Source: an uncultured Alphaproteobacteria bacterium (GTDB lineage: Bacteria > Pseudomonadota > Alphaproteobacteria > Rs-D84). Taken from it: a stretch of 13,891 nucleotides of DNA. The position numbers were made by a program, and so were the translations under genes. The stretch lies in NCBI GenBank assembly GCA_947589625.1, contig CANQCM010000013.1:1-13891 (forward strand). The letters are read 5' to 3'. This document shows positions 13,861 to 13,891 of this stretch, in pieces. The notes under the pieces were generated by a model that made no database searches, was not told the origin of the DNA, and saw only the letters and a list, made by a program, of their open reading frames with translations. Position 1 is the first letter of the stretch. Every line of letters begins with the position of its first letter.

Positions 13861-13891
13861 ATGTTTATGGCAACCAAAAAGAAAAAAGTTA
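13861..13891 (+). CDS. Possible start of a CDS running off the window
   Basis: ATG at 13861 or, in the same frame, 13867 is open to the edge and reads MATKKKKV from the second. There is no clear Shine-Dalgarno site. An inverted repeat TGCAC-N7-GTGCA (13840-13856) and CATAAT lie directly upstream, so the start may be leaderless or false. The 200 bases before it (13660-13860) show no other supported feature. Confidence 0.3.
   Translation, partial: MFMATKKKKV

Overview
The window looks like a chromosomal segment of an uncultured, probably host-associated alphaproteobacterium. This placement is an inference. It rests on the intergenic palindromes of the GGATTCC...GTCAAG...GGAATGAC type, which are common in that class, on Proteobacteria-like Rho and SSB, and on secreted Cys-rich and Thr/Arg-rich proteins. 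Genes have clear Shine-Dalgarno sites and the standard code fits.

Left part (1-6310) is mostly housekeeping. It holds the tail of an unrecognised CDS with its terminator, a promoter-to-terminator unit that looks like a structured RNA (about 394-607), and a secreted Cys-rich protein. Divergent ssb (-) and rho (+) follow. Next is a small nested membrane protein/lipoprotein pair resembling phage spanins. An ATGA-coupled operon on the minus strand encodes a secreted Thr/Arg-rich protein and an arginase-family enzyme, and a tRNA-Pro(UGG) closes the section. Three intergenic gaps (140-352, 1338-1787, 3704-3936) hold related composite elements with TAGTGG-type inverted ends. In three cases those ends form the TAG stop codon of the adjacent gene.

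Right part (6490-12069) is a complete, intact type II-C CRISPR-Cas locus. A tracrRNA on the minus strand is divergent from cas9 (1022 aa), and their promoters interleave. cas9, cas1 and cas2 overlap on the plus strand. A bidirectional terminator follows, then 17 perfectly identical 36-bp repeats with 16 spacers, all 30 bp. Comparison with the tracrRNA anti-repeat shows that the array is read on the minus strand, convergent with cas2. In that orientation every repeat ends in a perfect extended -10 box (TGATATAAT), so each crRNA can be transcribed from its own promoter, as in Neisseria and Campylobacter II-C systems.

The array is followed by an Mrr-type restriction endonuclease and a convergent DUF559/Vsr-like nuclease-fold protein, suggesting a small defence cluster. 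The last 200 bases hold no convincing gene apart from a possible CDS start at the edge.
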